A DNA stretch of 64,000 bases from Paenibacillus sp. FSL K6-1330 (lineage in GTDB: Bacteria; Bacillota; Bacilli; Paenibacillales; Paenibacillaceae), in NCBI RefSeq assembly GCF_037976825.1, contig NZ_CP150269.1, positions 4,849,501 through 4,913,500 of the forward strand. Direction: 5' to 3'. The notes under the pieces are model-generated. The model ran no database searches, was not told where the DNA came from, and worked only from the letters and a program-made list of their open reading frames with translations. Each line of letters begins with the position of its first letter. Within the stretch, counting starts at the first letter, position 1. Shown piece by piece: positions 19,001-29,005 of this stretch. Position numbers and translations under genes: made by a program.

Positions 19001-20372
19001 AGGTTGCGTATCGATCAATCTCCTTGCCATCGTTCATCTTCACGGCAGCAAGCTCGATGATTTTGTTTGCGGTAATGGACAAACCTGTGGTTTCAATATC
19101 GAATACCACATAAGTGGCACTGCTGAGTTCAATCGACTGTGCCTGTTCCACGATGTTGACGGCATCATTCACGACATTGGCCTCAACGCCGTACATCATT
19201 TTAATCCCATGCTTCTTGGCGTTCTTTGCTGCATCAGGATAACACTGTACACCACCATGATCACTTACGGCGATGGCTTTATGTCCCCAGCTCGCCGCTG
19301 TTTTGATATAACGGTCGATCGGCGTGACCGCGTCCATCGTGCTCATGGTCGTATGCAGATGGAATTCCACCCGCTTCTCGGCCGCGTTATCCTTGCGCGA
19401 AGGAGGCGACGGTACTTCGTTGAGATCAGACGGGATCATCACCAGCTCAGGCACCTGCATAAACCGGTCGTATTCAACCCGTCCGCGAGCCTTCACCCAC
19501 TTGCCGTTTTCAAGCAGGCTCAATACCTTAAGATCGTCCTTCGTCTTGCCAAACATTTTCATTTGCAAGGAATCGCTGAAATCCGTCAGATAGAATGTAA
19601 ATAACGTACTGCCGTTACGAAGCTCCTTACGATCCAATCCGAAGATGGTTCCCTGAATCGTAATTTTCTTCTCTTCGTCTTGGATCTCCTGAAGCGGAAC
19701 CGGCTGTTCCTTGATATCATACCCAACCTGCAGTCGAACCGCGCCCTCTTCCTCATCTTCCGCGTCCAGCTCAGCTTCCATGCTGCTCATGATCTGCTCG
19801 ATGACCTCACGCTCTTCTTCTCGTTTCCTCTGCTCGAACTCCTCATAAGCCGCCTGGCCATTATCGCCGACCTGCATTTTCACGCGCAGCGTCAGATCAA
19901 AATATTGTCCGAAAAAACGGGTAATGGCGGCATCGATCTGTTTCTTTCGGGCAAGCTCAAGCGACATGCCATCCGACATGGAGAGAAGGACTTGCCCATC
20001 CTCCACCTCGTATTTGGCCCTTGCCATCCATCCATTAACCGAAGGGATCTCCCGATGTGCCCACTCTAGGAACAAGCCCCAGTATTCTTGCACGATATCT
20101 GTTTCGGGAACGCCGCTTCCATATCGGAACACAAATTTAATCTTCGCGATATGCCCCATCTTCTCCTGAATTCTCAGACAAAATGTGCGATAGACCTCAG
20201 CTGGAACCAAGGTCTCCTTCAGGACGGTTATTCTCCAGTCCTTACTGGCCTTGCTTGTCTCTACCTGCTCAATCACGCCGTCCAAAAAATAGGGTTCCAC
20301 CAGATTGGCCGGAACTTCTCCCTGCTTGATCAGCAGTTCAAATCGCTTCCTTTTATCTTCTGTTGTGCCCAT
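16056..20372 (-). CDS. polC: DNA polymerase III alpha subunit, PolC type
   Basis: Replicative polymerase of low-GC Gram-positives, about 1438 residues. In order: an N-terminal domain, an OB fold (ITIQGTIFGLDRKEL), a PHP domain (FHLHTTMSTMDAV, AVSDHGG) interrupted by an inserted DEDDh proofreading exonuclease (VVFDIETTGLS, HNARFDMGFIQ, HHRAIDDT), then palm/fingers with a Cys4 zinc site (CLNSDCKHSEWF, CPECGNMM) and the catalytic PDIDLNFSGEYQ. The start is the ATG at 20372, five bases after GGGGAGGG; an in-frame Met lies six codons upstream without a ribosome-binding site. It follows proS as in Bacillus. Confidence 0.98.
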   Translation of the reverse strand: MGTTEDKRKRFELLIKQGEVPANLVEPYFLDGVIEQVETSKASKDWRITVLKETLVPAEVYRTFCLRIQEKMGHIAKIKFVFRYGSGVPETDIVQEYWGLFLEWAHREIPSVNGWMARAKYEVEDGQVLLSMSDGMSLELARKKQIDAAITRFFGQYFDLTLRVKMQVGDNGQAAYEEFEQRKREEEREVIEQIMSSMEAELDAEDEEEGAVRLQVGYDIKEQPVPLQEIQDEEKKITIQGTIFGLDRKELRNGSTLFTFYLTDFSDSLQMKMFGKTKDDLKVLSLLENGKWVKARGRVEYDRFMQVPELVMIPSDLNEVPSPPSRKDNAAEKRVEFHLHTTMSTMDAVTPIDRYIKTAASWGHKAIAVSDHGGVQCYPDAAKNAKKHGIKMMYGVEANVVNDAVNIVEQAQSIELSSATYVVFDIETTGLSITANKIIELAAVKMNDGKEIDRYATFVNPHERIPYHIQQLTNINDDMVKDAPELEPVLKEFVEFVGDAVLVAHNARFDMGFIQAALKNAGMDTLDNPYLDTLELARLVHPGLKNHRLNTLADKYKVLLESHHRAIDDTIALAGILNGLLSDVDKTKGVKMLDRLNDYVGKDLSNTRPFHCGIYALNMTGKKNLYKLISMSHTEYFKRVPCIPKSKLQEMRDGLLVLSGCEKGEFFETVLNKTEEEAEEIADFYDVLEIQPLTMYMHLVDKGLVGSPEEIKTAISKVVRIGEKLKKPVIATGNVHYLEPRDKLFRDITIHGITGFSPLKDMRKPDAHFRTTEEMLEEFEFLGQNKCYEVVVTNTSELADRFEELELFPDKLFTPILDGADEEIRNTCYDTAKSIYGENLPEVVVARLEKELEPIIKYGFSANYLISEKLVKKSNRDGYLVGSRGSVGSSVVATFLGISEVNPLPAHYICLNSDCKHSEWFLDGSVPSGFDLPDKACPECGNMMKGEGQDIPFETFLGFKGDKVPDIDLNFSGEYQPHAHNFTKEMFGEENVFRAGTIGTVAEKTAFGFAKKYEEHNNKRWRGAELNRLASGCTGVKRSTGQHPGGIVVVPDYIEVEEITPVQFPADDVNAEWKTTHFDYHAFEANLLKLDILGHDDPTMMRMLQDLTGVDPTTIPMNDPKVMSMFNSTEALGVKPEQIRSPVATFGVPEMGTKFVRQMLVESQPSSFADLLQISGLSHGTGVWLGNAQELIKNGTCNIKTVIGCRDDIMLFLIYKAGMDASLAFKITESVRKGRGLSQEWIDEMKKCKVPQWYIDSCLKIQYMFPKAHAAAYVISAVRTAYFKLYYPIEYYATYFSVRAEDFDIELCCQGYEAIYRRIEEIEQLGFGASPKEKGMLPILEMALEMTARGFSFKNIDLYESDALRFKVDGNSLIPPFSALQGIGDNAARNIAAAREFGEFLSIEDFQQKSKASKTAVELLTQMGCFRGLPESNQLSLF

Positions 20373-20629
20373 GGTTCCCTCCCCCTGCAATGCATAAAGC
20401 TATAAGAAAAAAATTCTATCGACGTACATCCACAGAAGACAGACTGCGTTTAGTCGATGTAAAAAAATAGAATAAAGCCTCCGCTGGCAGCACCCATTCG
20501 TCCTGCCCCAATAAAGAAGAGCGTCCGCCATACTGCCATCCGGAAGCTTACTCCAGATGATGAATCCCGGTTTTGGACGAAGGACTCCTCCCTCACCCAA
20601 ACTTGCCGGGAACTCATAATATCGATTTA
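20373..20629 (-). other. proS-polC intergenic region
   Basis: 257 bases without a convincing gene. On the minus strand it holds two T-runs: TATTTTTTT near 20461-20468, and AATTTTTTTC near 20405-20416 preceded by a weak dyad ATCGAC...GTCGAT with a large loop. These could be weak terminators after proS. I see no strong promoter. Confidence 0.4.
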
Positions 20630-22087
20630 CTAGTACGCTCTCGCGAACAGCACCGTATGTTTCGCATCATCACCGCATACGAGACACTTGGTTTTCTTCT
20701 CAGACGGTTCAAACGGAATGTTTCTGCTCGTAGCACCGGTTTCTTGCTTGACAGTATCTTCACAAGCTTCCGAACCGCACCATCCTGCCAAGGTAAACCC
20801 GCGTTTTTCTTCCATGCTTTCCTTCATTTCATCCAGCGATTCCACGGAATAGAAATGATCCTCACGGAACTGCTTCGCGCGCTCGAACATTTCCTGGTGC
20901 ACCTGCTCCAGCATATTCTGTACTTCCTGTGTCAGATTAGCCTGTTCTACGATTTTCTTCTCACCTGTTATGCGGGAGACAAGCACGCACACGCCATTCT
21001 CCATGTCACGTGGCCCGATCTCCAGACGCACCGGAACTCCGCGCATTTCATACTCATTGAATTTCCAGCCTGGACGCACATCCGGATTATCGTCAACGCG
21101 TACGCGGATGCCTGCTGATTTCAGTTCACGGAACAGCTCGTCCGTACGACCCACAACCGCATCTCTTGTCTTCGGTGGACCGATTGGAATCATGATCACT
21201 TGCGTTGGCGCGACTTTAGGAGGAAGCACCAATCCGCGGTCATCCCCGTGAACCATAATCAAGGAACCAATGAGACGCGTGCTGACGCCCCAGGATGTTG
21301 TATGAGCGTATTCCAGCGTATTTTCACGGTTCAAATATTGAATGTCAAAAGCTTGTGAGAAGTTGGTACCCATATAATGCGAAGTACCTGCCTGTACAGC
21401 TCGTCCGTCTTTCATCATCGCTTCGATCGAGAATGTATCCACGGCGCCTGCGAATTTCTCCGAAGGTGTCTTCTGTCCTTTGATTACCGGAATCGCGAGA
21501 TAGTCCTCTACGAATTGCTGATAGATATCCAGCATTTGCATGGTTTCCCCTCTTGCCTCAACTTCCGTTTCATGAGCAGTATGGCCTTCTTGCCATAGAA
21601 ACTCGCTCGTGCGAAGGAATGGCAGCGTGCGTTTTTCCCAGCGTACCACGTTGGCCCACTGGTTGATCAGCACAGGGAGATCACGATAGGATTGAATCCA
21701 TTTGGAATACATATGCCCGAACATCGTTTCAGAAGTCGGACGGATTGCCAGACGCTCTTCCAGCTTCTCTCCTGCCGCTTCCGTTACCCATGGCAGCTCC
21801 GGATTAAATCCTTCGACATGCTCCTTCTCCTTCTGGAAAAAGCTCTCGGGAATGAACAGCGGGAAATACGCATTCCGATGGCCCGTCGCCTTAAAGCGCC
21901 GATCCAACTCCTCCTGGATATGCTCCCAAATTTCATAACCGTCCGGTTTGAAGACGATGCAGCCTCTGACTGGAGAATAATCCATCAGGTCCGCTTTTTT
22001 GATGACATCGATATACCAGCGCGAGAAATCTTCCGCTTGCGGCGTAATCTCCGTCACGAATTGTTTATCCTTCGATTCCTTAGACAT
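20630..22087 (-). CDS. proS: Prolyl-tRNA synthetase, archaeal/eukaryotic type
   Basis: Class II synthetase charging tRNA-Pro, about 485 residues. The short length and the absence of the editing INS domain between motifs 2 and 3, plus the C-terminal extension with Cys pairs (GWCGSEACEDT, CLVCGDD) ending in ...LFARAY, mark it as the archaeal/eukaryotic-type (type 3) enzyme rather than the ~565-residue bacterial type. Motif 2 reads RTSEFLWQEGHTAHE; motif 1 lies near LINQWANVVRWE. The start MSKESKDKQF at 22087 follows GGGAGG; upstream in-frame codons lack support. It occupies the rseP-proS-polC slot that holds bacterial ProS in B. subtilis. No T-box is visible upstream. Confidence 0.95.
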   Translation of the reverse strand: MSKESKDKQFVTEITPQAEDFSRWYIDVIKKADLMDYSPVRGCIVFKPDGYEIWEHIQEELDRRFKATGHRNAYFPLFIPESFFQKEKEHVEGFNPELPWVTEAAGEKLEERLAIRPTSETMFGHMYSKWIQSYRDLPVLINQWANVVRWEKRTLPFLRTSEFLWQEGHTAHETEVEARGETMQMLDIYQQFVEDYLAIPVIKGQKTPSEKFAGAVDTFSIEAMMKDGRAVQAGTSHYMGTNFSQAFDIQYLNRENTLEYAHTTSWGVSTRLIGSLIMVHGDDRGLVLPPKVAPTQVIMIPIGPPKTRDAVVGRTDELFRELKSAGIRVRVDDNPDVRPGWKFNEYEMRGVPVRLEIGPRDMENGVCVLVSRITGEKKIVEQANLTQEVQNMLEQVHQEMFERAKQFREDHFYSVESLDEMKESMEEKRGFTLAGWCGSEACEDTVKQETGATSRNIPFEPSEKKTKCLVCGDDAKHTVLFARAY

Positions 22088-22253
22088 ATAAATCGTGTGC
22101 CTCCCATTAATAAAACGCATGGTCAAAGCTCCTGATTCAGGCGGCTCGACTGGCGTTATTGGCGATATGTGTGAACGAGCTGCGGCTATAAAGCCAGCCC
22201 TTATAGTAACTCCATTTGCTAGATAGTGAAGCGTCATAATCTGCTAACAATAG

Positions 22254-22296
22254 AAAAGGTACGGCATTCGTTGCGGCTGGCGCACCGAGCCGTACC
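22254..22296 (-). terminator. Intrinsic terminator after rseP
   Basis: On the minus strand GGTACGGC pairs with GCCGTACC (22289-22296 with 22258-22265), with additional pairing possible in the 23-base interior, followed by TTTTC. It starts eight bases after the rseP stop and separates rseP from proS. Confidence 0.75.
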
Positions 22297-22303
22297 TTAG
22301 GGT

Positions 22304-23578
22304 TTATCCGTTGATCAAACGTAAAATATCGTTATAGGTTACGGCTATCATTAACAGGAACAGCATTGCAAACCCGATAAAATGAACCATGCCTTCTCGG
22401 TTCGGGTCAACTGGCTTGCCCCTTAAAGCTTCGATCCCTAAGAATACGAGCCGGCTTCCATCCAATGCCGGTATCGGCAGCAGATTGAATATGCCCAGAT
22501 ACAAGCTTAGAATGGCTGCCCAATAGGTCAGCTGTGCGATACCCTGTTTGGCGATTTGTCCCGTCACTTCGAACGTCCGTACAGGACCGCCAAGATCATC
22601 CATGGAGAACTTCTGAATCAACTGTCTGAAGCCCTGGAAAATAATATTCGTTGTATCTACCATCGCGGTCCCGGAACTGGTAATTGTCTCCCCAATCCCT
22701 GCGGATCGGGTAGGAAGCTTGGGAACAATCCCGACCTTGCCGCCTTCCTGACCCTCCATGGTCCGCGGAGTTAAGGTCAGATCAAATGACTCTTCACCCC
22801 GGCGTACCGTCCATTCCATCGGCTTGTCCTTGGAAGCCGCAATCAATTCGATCATCTTCTGATAATCGGCACCAATAGCGGTTCCGTTAATGCTCTCAAT
22901 GATGTCTCCCTCTTTCAGATTGGCTTCATCGGCAGGCATGCCTTTGGTAATCTCGCCAATCTGTACATAGGTTGGATTCTCAACCGGTATACCGGCCATT
23001 TGGATGTGAAGAGCAAACAGCACGAAGGCCAGAATGAAGTTCATGACAGGACCTGCAAAAATCGCAAGCGCTCTTTGGCCCACGGTTTTGCTGCCGAATT
23101 GGCGGTCTCTCGGTGCGATCTGCGTCTCTACACCTTTGGCTACCGTTAAGGCTTGCGGATGGATTTCAAATTGCTGGAATTCACCATCCACATCAAGCCT
23201 AACCGACAAACGATCCACCATATCCATAAACTGGACTTCGCCGCGAATAACATTCTTACGGTTGTCGAGTTGATCCAGATAAATCTTTTTCACTTGATTC
23301 TCTGCATTCAATCGAACCGCAATCGTCTGACCGGGTTGAATCTCGACAAGTTCCGGATCTTCTCCGGCCATGCGGGCATATCCGCCGAATGGAAGAAGAC
23401 GAAGCGTAAACTGCGTTTCATTGCGTTTATATGAGAACAGCTTTGGACCAAATCCAATCGCGAACTCGCGTACCAAGATTCCGGCACGCCGGGCAAAATA
23501 ATAGTGACCCCATTCGTGCACGGTAACGATCACAAAAAACATGAGCACCGTTAAAAAAACGACCCGAACCATTTCCAA
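22304..23578 (-). CDS. rseP: Site-2 intramembrane zinc protease RseP/RasP
   Basis: Membrane-embedded metalloprotease that performs regulated intramembrane cleavage (RasP/YluC in B. subtilis acts on RsiW, FtsL and signal-peptide remnants). It has about 424 residues. TM1 carries the zinc site HEWGH near residue 22; a PDZ domain follows (GMPADEANLKEGDIIESING); the C-terminal TM segment holds NLLPIPALDGSRL, supplying the third zinc ligand Asp. A TTG at 23578 (LEMVRV) or the ATG two codons later could start it, behind AAGGGGG. It is the last gene of the uppS-cdsA-dxr-rseP group. Confidence 0.95.
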   Translation of the reverse strand: MEMVRVVFLTVLMFFVIVTVHEWGHYYFARRAGILVREFAIGFGPKLFSYKRNETQFTLRLLPFGGYARMAGEDPELVEIQPGQTIAVRLNAENQVKKIYLDQLDNRKNVIRGEVQFMDMVDRLSVRLDVDGEFQQFEIHPQALTVAKGVETQIAPRDRQFGSKTVGQRALAIFAGPVMNFILAFVLFALHIQMAGIPVENPTYVQIGEITKGMPADEANLKEGDIIESINGTAIGADYQKMIELIAASKDKPMEWTVRRGEESFDLTLTPRTMEGQEGGKVGIVPKLPTRSAGIGETITSSGTAMVDTTNIIFQGFRQLIQKFSMDDLGGPVRTFEVTGQIAKQGIAQLTYWAAILSLYLGIFNLLPIPALDGSRLVFLGIEALRGKPVDPNREGMVHFIGFAMLFLLMIAVTYNDILRLING

Positions 23579-23709
23579 TTCTTTACATCCCCCTTTTCCT
23601 CTGAGAACGCAGTATGTCCCTATAGATTATCATTATTCTCCTGTCGTCCACAAGAGAATCACAAGCTGTCCGCTTTTTTTCAAGGGAGATTTCAAAAACA
23701 CTTCAAATC

Positions 23710-24849
23710 CTATAGTCGGGAAGCTAATTCACGTGCGATTCGATCATTCTCTTCAATCGTCTCCAGTGCCGGTTCCGGCACAGCATGATGGCTTTGCAGC
23801 ACTTCCTCAATGATCTCTTCTATCCGCAGAAAAGAGATTTCGCCGCGGAGAAACCGGGCAACCGCAATTTCATTGGCAGCATTGAATACCGTTGGCGCTG
23901 TCCCACCTATTTTACCACATTCATAAGCAAGCCTTAAACAAGGAAAACGTTCAAGGTCCATCTCCCGGAAATGCAGCTTGCCCGCTTCTGCCAAAGATAG
24001 CCTTGGCGCAGGCGAAGACCAACGCTCCGGATAAGTAAGCGCATATTGAATCGGAACCCGCATATCCGGGTTGCCGAGCTGGGCAATAATACTCGAATCA
24101 CGGAATTCCACAAAAGAGTGAATGATGCTTTCCGGATGAAGAAGCACGGAAATATTGTCATAAGGAATATCATACAACCAGTGGGCCTCCATCACCTCAA
24201 GCCCTTTATTGACCATGGTGGCCGAATCAATCGTGATTTTGGCACCCATGGACCAGTTTGGATGTTTAAGCGCATCCTCCACCGTAACGTTAACCAGTTG
24301 TTCACGGGTATAATCCCGGAATGAGCCTCCGGAAGCCGTCAGCGTGATCCGTTCAATATCTTCATGCCGCTCTCCGTTGAGGCATTGGAATATGGCGGAA
24401 TGCTCACTATCAATCGGCAAGAGTTTTACCCCTTTTGCAGCCGCTCGAGCCGTAACCAGATGACCAGCAGTTACCAATGTTTCCTTATTGGCAAGCCCGA
24501 TTGTCTTCCCCTCATCGATGGCTGCAAGCGTAGAGGACAGCCCCATGCTTCCAACGACCGCTGTAACCACCATTTCCGCATCCGTCGCTGCCGCAATCTC
24601 GATCAAGCCTTCATGACCATGGAACACTTCGGTTCCGGCAGGAAGATCATGCCTGATGCTGTCAGCAAGCTCTTTTGTGGCAACGGACACTTTACGCGGA
24701 GAAAACTCCTTGACCTGCTGAAGCAGTAATTCCTTATTACTCCCTGCTGCAAGGCCCTCAATCTGAAAATGTTCCCGGTGTTTCCTCACGACATCCAAGG
24801 TCTGGGTACCTATGGAGCCAGTGGAGCCGAGTACGCTGATCTTCTTCAT
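23710..24849 (-). CDS. dxr: 1-deoxy-D-xylulose 5-phosphate reductoisomerase
   Basis: Second enzyme of the MEP isoprenoid pathway: converts DXP to MEP with NADPH and a divalent metal. It has about 380 residues. The NADPH-binding motif [14 protein letters not shown] is at the N-terminus; [24 protein letters not shown] and SGGSFRDY are the substrate/metal segments. The start is the ATG at 24849 (MKKISVLGS) preceded by GGAAAG; the longer open frame upstream overlaps the end of cdsA. It lies between cdsA and rseP, as in Bacillus, and feeds UppS. Confidence 0.96.
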   Translation of the reverse strand: MKKISVLGSTGSIGTQTLDVVRKHREHFQIEGLAAGSNKELLLQQVKEFSPRKVSVATKELADSIRHDLPAGTEVFHGHEGLIEIAAATDAEMVVTAVVGSMGLSSTLAAIDEGKTIGLANKETLVTAGHLVTARAAAKGVKLLPIDSEHSAIFQCLNGERHEDIERITLTASGGSFRDYTREQLVNVTVEDALKHPNWSMGAKITIDSATMVNKGLEVMEAHWLYDIPYDNISVLLHPESIIHSFVEFRDSSIIAQLGNPDMRVPIQYALTYPERWSSPAPRLSLAEAGKLHFREMDLERFPCLRLAYECGKIGGTAPTVFNAANEIAVARFLRGEISFLRIEEIIEEVLQSHHAVPEPALETIEENDRIARELASRL

Positions 24850-24866
24850 GCACATCTTTCCTTTCA

Positions 24867-25667
24867 TCAGTAAGGCAGGAGACTCAATATATGTACAAAC
24901 GGAAATACGACGATCCAACTGTCACATCGATCCAGTATCCCTCCATGGCCCGGCAGCAGTTTGCCCGAATCCTTGATGTCATACACCCGTTTATAAGCGG
25001 ATTGCACCAAATCTCCGAGTTGACCGATAACAGCGCAGGAAAGTCCAATCAGAATCGCTTGTCCAGCCGTCAGGAATCCATCTGAGAAGAATGAAAAGAG
25101 CAGTGATGTGAACACGGCAATGACCACACCGCCGAGCGCACCCTCAACCGTTTTGTTCGGGCTTATGGAAGGCCATAATTTATGGCGCCCCATGGCGCGT
25201 CCGACAAAATACGCTCCCGCATCACTTGCCCAGATCGAGGCCAGAAGCAGAAAAGTCCAGAATACGCCATGGCCGTCAGGAGCATGTCGTGATTCGGCGA
25301 TAAAGGAAAATCCGATTCCGATATACGCTGATGCCAAAAATAATAATGAAACCCGTTTGATATCAATTACATTCTTCGTCGTTACGGTCGCCAGCAAAAA
25401 TAAAAGCAGCAGGAGCCAAAGTACATGTTCCCACGGGATCTGAATATTCAAATTAAGCGGTCCCCATGGAAATACAAGCAGCAGCACCCCCGCGTACCCA
25501 ATCCATGCCGTTCCCCCGAACGGTGCCGTATTGGTCATGCGCACAAACTCATAATAACCGATTAGCGCCATCGCCAGAATAAGAAGATGGTACCATAGAC
25601 CGCCTATGAAACATAATCCTAAAAAGACCGCTCCCGCTATAATTCCGGTAATCAATCGCTGTTTCAA
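24867..25667 (-). CDS. cdsA: Phosphatidate cytidylyltransferase
   Basis: Integral membrane enzyme making CDP-diacylglycerol from phosphatidate and CTP for phospholipid synthesis. It has about 266 residues with seven to eight hydrophobic segments. The CDP-DG signature at the C-terminus, [19 protein letters not shown], differs slightly from the usual KDFG. The start is a TTG at 25667 seven bases after AGGATGG; no ATG is suitably placed, and the longer open frame runs into uppS. It is 20 bases after uppS. Confidence 0.95.
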   Translation of the reverse strand: MKQRLITGIIAGAVFLGLCFIGGLWYHLLILAMALIGYYEFVRMTNTAPFGGTAWIGYAGVLLLVFPWGPLNLNIQIPWEHVLWLLLLLFLLATVTTKNVIDIKRVSLLFLASAYIGIGFSFIAESRHAPDGHGVFWTFLLLASIWASDAGAYFVGRAMGRHKLWPSISPNKTVEGALGGVVIAVFTSLLFSFFSDGFLTAGQAILIGLSCAVIGQLGDLVQSAYKRVYDIKDSGKLLPGHGGILDRCDSWIVVFPFVHILSLLPY

Positions 25668-25687
25668 AACGTTCCATCCTCCATCGG

Positions 25688-26455
25688 CTACGAAAGTCCA
25701 CCGTAGCGCCTTGTTCTTTGTTGATAATCGGCTATGGCCTCCACCAAATGATCTTTGGTGAACTCCGGCCAATAGGCATCCGTAAACCATAGCTCACTAT
25801 ACGCTAACTGCCACAGCATGAAATTACTCAGCCGCAGCTCGCCGCTTGTGCGGATCAGCAAATCCGGATCCGGCAATTCGCCTGTGAGGAGCCGCTGGCC
25901 AATCAGTTCCTCTGTAATATCCTCAGGACGAAGAATTCCATCTCGCACTTCTCGTCCGAGCGCCTTGACACTTTCGGTGATCTCTTTCCGGCTGCCGTAA
26001 TTGAGCGCAAAGTTAAGCACAAGCCCGTCATTGCCGGCTGTCTTCGCAACTGCTTCTTCCATCGCAGACACGGTATGGGACGGAAGGTCTTCCGGATGCC
26101 CCATCATGCGGACCTGGACATTTTTCTCGATCAGCTCCTCCAGCTCAATAGCCAGGAACTCCTGAGGAAGCTTCATCAGAAAATCGACCTCATCCTTCGG
26201 ACGCGTCCAATTTTCTGTCGAAAAGGCATACATCGTCAATATTTTGATTCCCAAATCATCGGCAGCAATGGCCGCTCTTTTGACAGCCTTCATGCCATTC
26301 TGATGGCCAACGATTCGCGGCATACCGCGCCGTTTTGCCCAGCGTCCATTACCATCCATGATGATGGCGACATGATGTGGGATGTTGTCCGGAGAGAGCT
26401 GATGCGTCTGCTGACTGTCCTCCTGATTCAACCACGATCGAACCCGTTTGATCAT
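25688..26455 (-). CDS. uppS: Undecaprenyl diphosphate synthase
   Basis: Cis-prenyltransferase making the C55 lipid carrier for peptidoglycan and wall polymers. It has about 255 residues starting MIKRVRSW at 26455, seven bases after GGAGG. The open frame extends far upstream, through the frr terminator, and is not coding there. Motifs: MDGNGRWAKRRG with the catalytic Asp near residue 42, MYAFSTENW, FALNYGSR, and LIRTSGELRLSNF with YSELWFTDAYWPEF. It is the first gene of the uppS-cdsA-dxr-rseP group. Confidence 0.97.
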   Translation of the reverse strand: MIKRVRSWLNQEDSQQTHQLSPDNIPHHVAIIMDGNGRWAKRRGMPRIVGHQNGMKAVKRAAIAADDLGIKILTMYAFSTENWTRPKDEVDFLMKLPQEFLAIELEELIEKNVQVRMMGHPEDLPSHTVSAMEEAVAKTAGNDGLVLNFALNYGSRKEITESVKALGREVRDGILRPEDITEELIGQRLLTGELPDPDLLIRTSGELRLSNFMLWQLAYSELWFTDAYWPEFTKDHLVEAIADYQQRTRRYGGLS

Positions 26456-26481
26456 TCCATTTCCTCCAGGCATCTTTCTGC

Positions 26482-26530
26482 AAAAAAAGAGACAAACCCC
26501 ACCATTGACAGGAGGGGCCACAAGTCTCTT
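26482..26530 (-). terminator. Intrinsic terminator of frr
   Basis: A long stem on the minus strand, AAGAGAC-TTGTGGCCCC / GGGGTTT-GTCTCTT, begins within the frr stop codon and is followed by a run of T. It is a strong rho-independent terminator that separates pyrH-frr from uppS. Confidence 0.9.
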
Positions 26531-27082
26531 ATACTTCCATAATCTCTTTTTCTTTAGCAACGAGGACTTTGTCGACTTCTGCGATAAATTTATCCGTCGC
26601 TTTTTGGATATCTTCCTGATGTCTCCGGGACTCGTCCTCGGAAATATCTGTTTTCTCCAATTTTTTGATGTCGTCGTTGGCATCACGGCGAATGTTGCGG
26701 ATGGCCACTTTCGCTTCCTCGCCGAATTTCTTCGTCATTTTCACCAGCTCGGTTCTGCGCTCTTCTGTCAGTGCAGGTACGACGAGGCGAATTTGATTAC
26801 CATCATTCGCCGGCGTCAATCCGACATCCGATTTCATGATCGCTTTCTCGATATCGGCCAAGGACGACTTGTCCCAAGGCTGGATCATGAGCGTTCTGGA
26901 GTCCGGCGTGCTGATGTTAGCCAGCTGATTCAGCGGGGTTGGTGCTCCGTAGTATTCCACCGTGATCCGGTCGAGTAGCGCTGGTGCTGCCCGTCCTGCG
27001 CGCAGCGTTGCCAGGTCACGCTTCAAAGACAGGATCGCTTTTTCCATGCGTTCTTCTGCATTCTTTTTCACCGATTGCGGCA

Positions 27083-27083
<1 letters not shown>
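26529..27083 (-). CDS. frr: Ribosome recycling factor
   Basis: With EF-G, splits post-termination ribosomes. 184 residues, the normal length, mostly the three-helix bundle: [26 protein letters not shown] at the start, the beta domain ([26 protein letters not shown]) and C-terminal helices. The ATG shares one base with the pyrH stop (TAATG), so the two are translationally coupled. Confidence 0.98.
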
Positions 27084-27901
<818 letters not shown>

Positions 27902-28046
27902 TTATAAAAATCGGGTACACACATCCGTCTCAAGTAGAAACTTCTGGTCGTCTAATCAAGACTTAAATCCATACTTTCTTGTGAGATAAGGGTGCCTTTA
28001 CTCCGAATTTATAACAATCTTATCTCTCTTATGCCTTTATATCTCT

Positions 28047-28074
28047 TAAAAAAGAAGGAACACAGGTGTGTTCC
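28047..28074 (-). terminator. Intrinsic terminator after tsf
   Basis: Perfect 7-bp stem GGAACAC / GTGTTCC with loop ACCT on the minus strand (28057-28074), followed by TTCTTTTTT. It lies 34 bases after the tsf stop. Confidence 0.9.
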
Positions 28075-28108
28075 ACTCTTTTCTATAACTTATATTAGCC
28101 TATTCGGC

Positions 28109-28759
28109 TTATTTATTCACCTGGGACATAACTTCTTCAGCGAAGTTTTCTTGTTTTTTCTCCAAGCCTTCGCCAAGTTCAAAACGAGCAAAACGACGGA
28201 TGGAGATGTTCTCACCGATCGTGCTGATTTTTTCGTTAAGCAGCGTGTTGATCGTTTTGTCAGGATCTTTGATGAAGGATTGCTCAAGCAAGCAATACTC
28301 TTCATAGTATTTGTTGATGCGGCCTTCAACCATTTTTTCAACGATTTTTTCAGGCTTGCCTTCGTTCAGGGCTTGGTTTTTCAAAATTTCTTTTTCTTTC
28401 TCAAGCTCTTCCGTTGGCACTTCTTCGCGACGAACATATTTAGGGTTTGCAGCGGCAATATGCATCGCGATATCGCGAGCAAACTCTTTGAATTGATCTG
28501 TTTTACCTACGAAGTCGGTTTCACAGTTGATTTCAACGAGAACGCCGATTCGTCCGCCGCCGTGAATATAAGACTCGACAACGCCTTCAGTTGCAATACG
28601 TCCAGCTTTGTTAGCTGCTGCAGACAAACCTTTTTCGCGAAGTACTGCGACCGCTTTGTCGATATCACCATTTGTTTCATCCAGCGCTTTTTTGCAATCC
28701 AGCATGCCCGCGCCTGTTCTTTCGCGAAGTTCTTTTACCGCACTAGCTGTTACTGCCAT
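28109..28759 (-). CDS. tsf: Elongation factor Ts
   Basis: Nucleotide exchange factor for EF-Tu, about 216 residues, the short Bacillus-like form. The N-terminal UBA-like domain and TDVGF-type segments are clear: [19 protein letters not shown], then [18 protein letters not shown], and the C-terminal [11 protein letters not shown]. The start is the ATG at 28759 (MAVTAS), eight bases after GGAGG. It follows rpsB with an intervening terminator. Confidence 0.98.
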   Translation of the reverse strand: MAVTASAVKELRERTGAGMLDCKKALDETNGDIDKAVAVLREKGLSAAANKAGRIATEGVVESYIHGGGRIGVLVEINCETDFVGKTDQFKEFARDIAMHIAAANPKYVRREEVPTEELEKEKEILKNQALNEGKPEKIVEKMVEGRINKYYEEYCLLEQSFIKDPDKTINTLLNEKISTIGENISIRRFARFELGEGLEKKQENFAEEVMSQVNK

Positions 28760-28927
28760 TAGAATTCCCTCCAAATTGGTATGATGAAGTTTGCGTTTGA
28801 ACCTCTCGAAAACCGTCATACGATTGTTCTCTCCAAGATTCAGACCGCGTTAAGTAGTTGTTCTTCCCCTGCGATGCCAGGCTCCAGATTCCACGCGTTA
28901 TTCGCACGTCACCCGTTCTAACATCTT

Positions 28928-28972
28928 AAAAAAAGGGCAGTGAGAGGTTATACACCTACCAACCACCCTTTT
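28928..28972 (-). terminator. Terminator between rpsB and tsf
   Basis: A long imperfect hairpin on the minus strand (AAGGGTGGTTGG...AGGT / ACCTCTCACTGCCCTT) ends in seven T residues (28928-28934). It lies about 33 bases after rpsB and probably allows partial read-through to tsf, since the remaining approximately 170 bases before tsf show no clear promoter. Confidence 0.8.
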
Positions 28973-29005
28973 CATTTAATTCATGATTTATACGTTTAAT
29001 CCTGA

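Noticed and set aside
18540..19604. A 354-codon open frame on the plus strand
   Set aside because: Lies wholly antisense to conserved polC codons, has no family resemblance or ribosome-binding site, and mirrors codon bias of the real gene.
20400..20600. A 66-codon frame between proS and polC
   Set aside because: Runs through T-runs and dyads, no ribosome-binding site, no protein-like composition.
22088..22253. A T-box leader for proS
   Set aside because: No T-box core (AGGGTGG-type) or following terminator is present in the leader.
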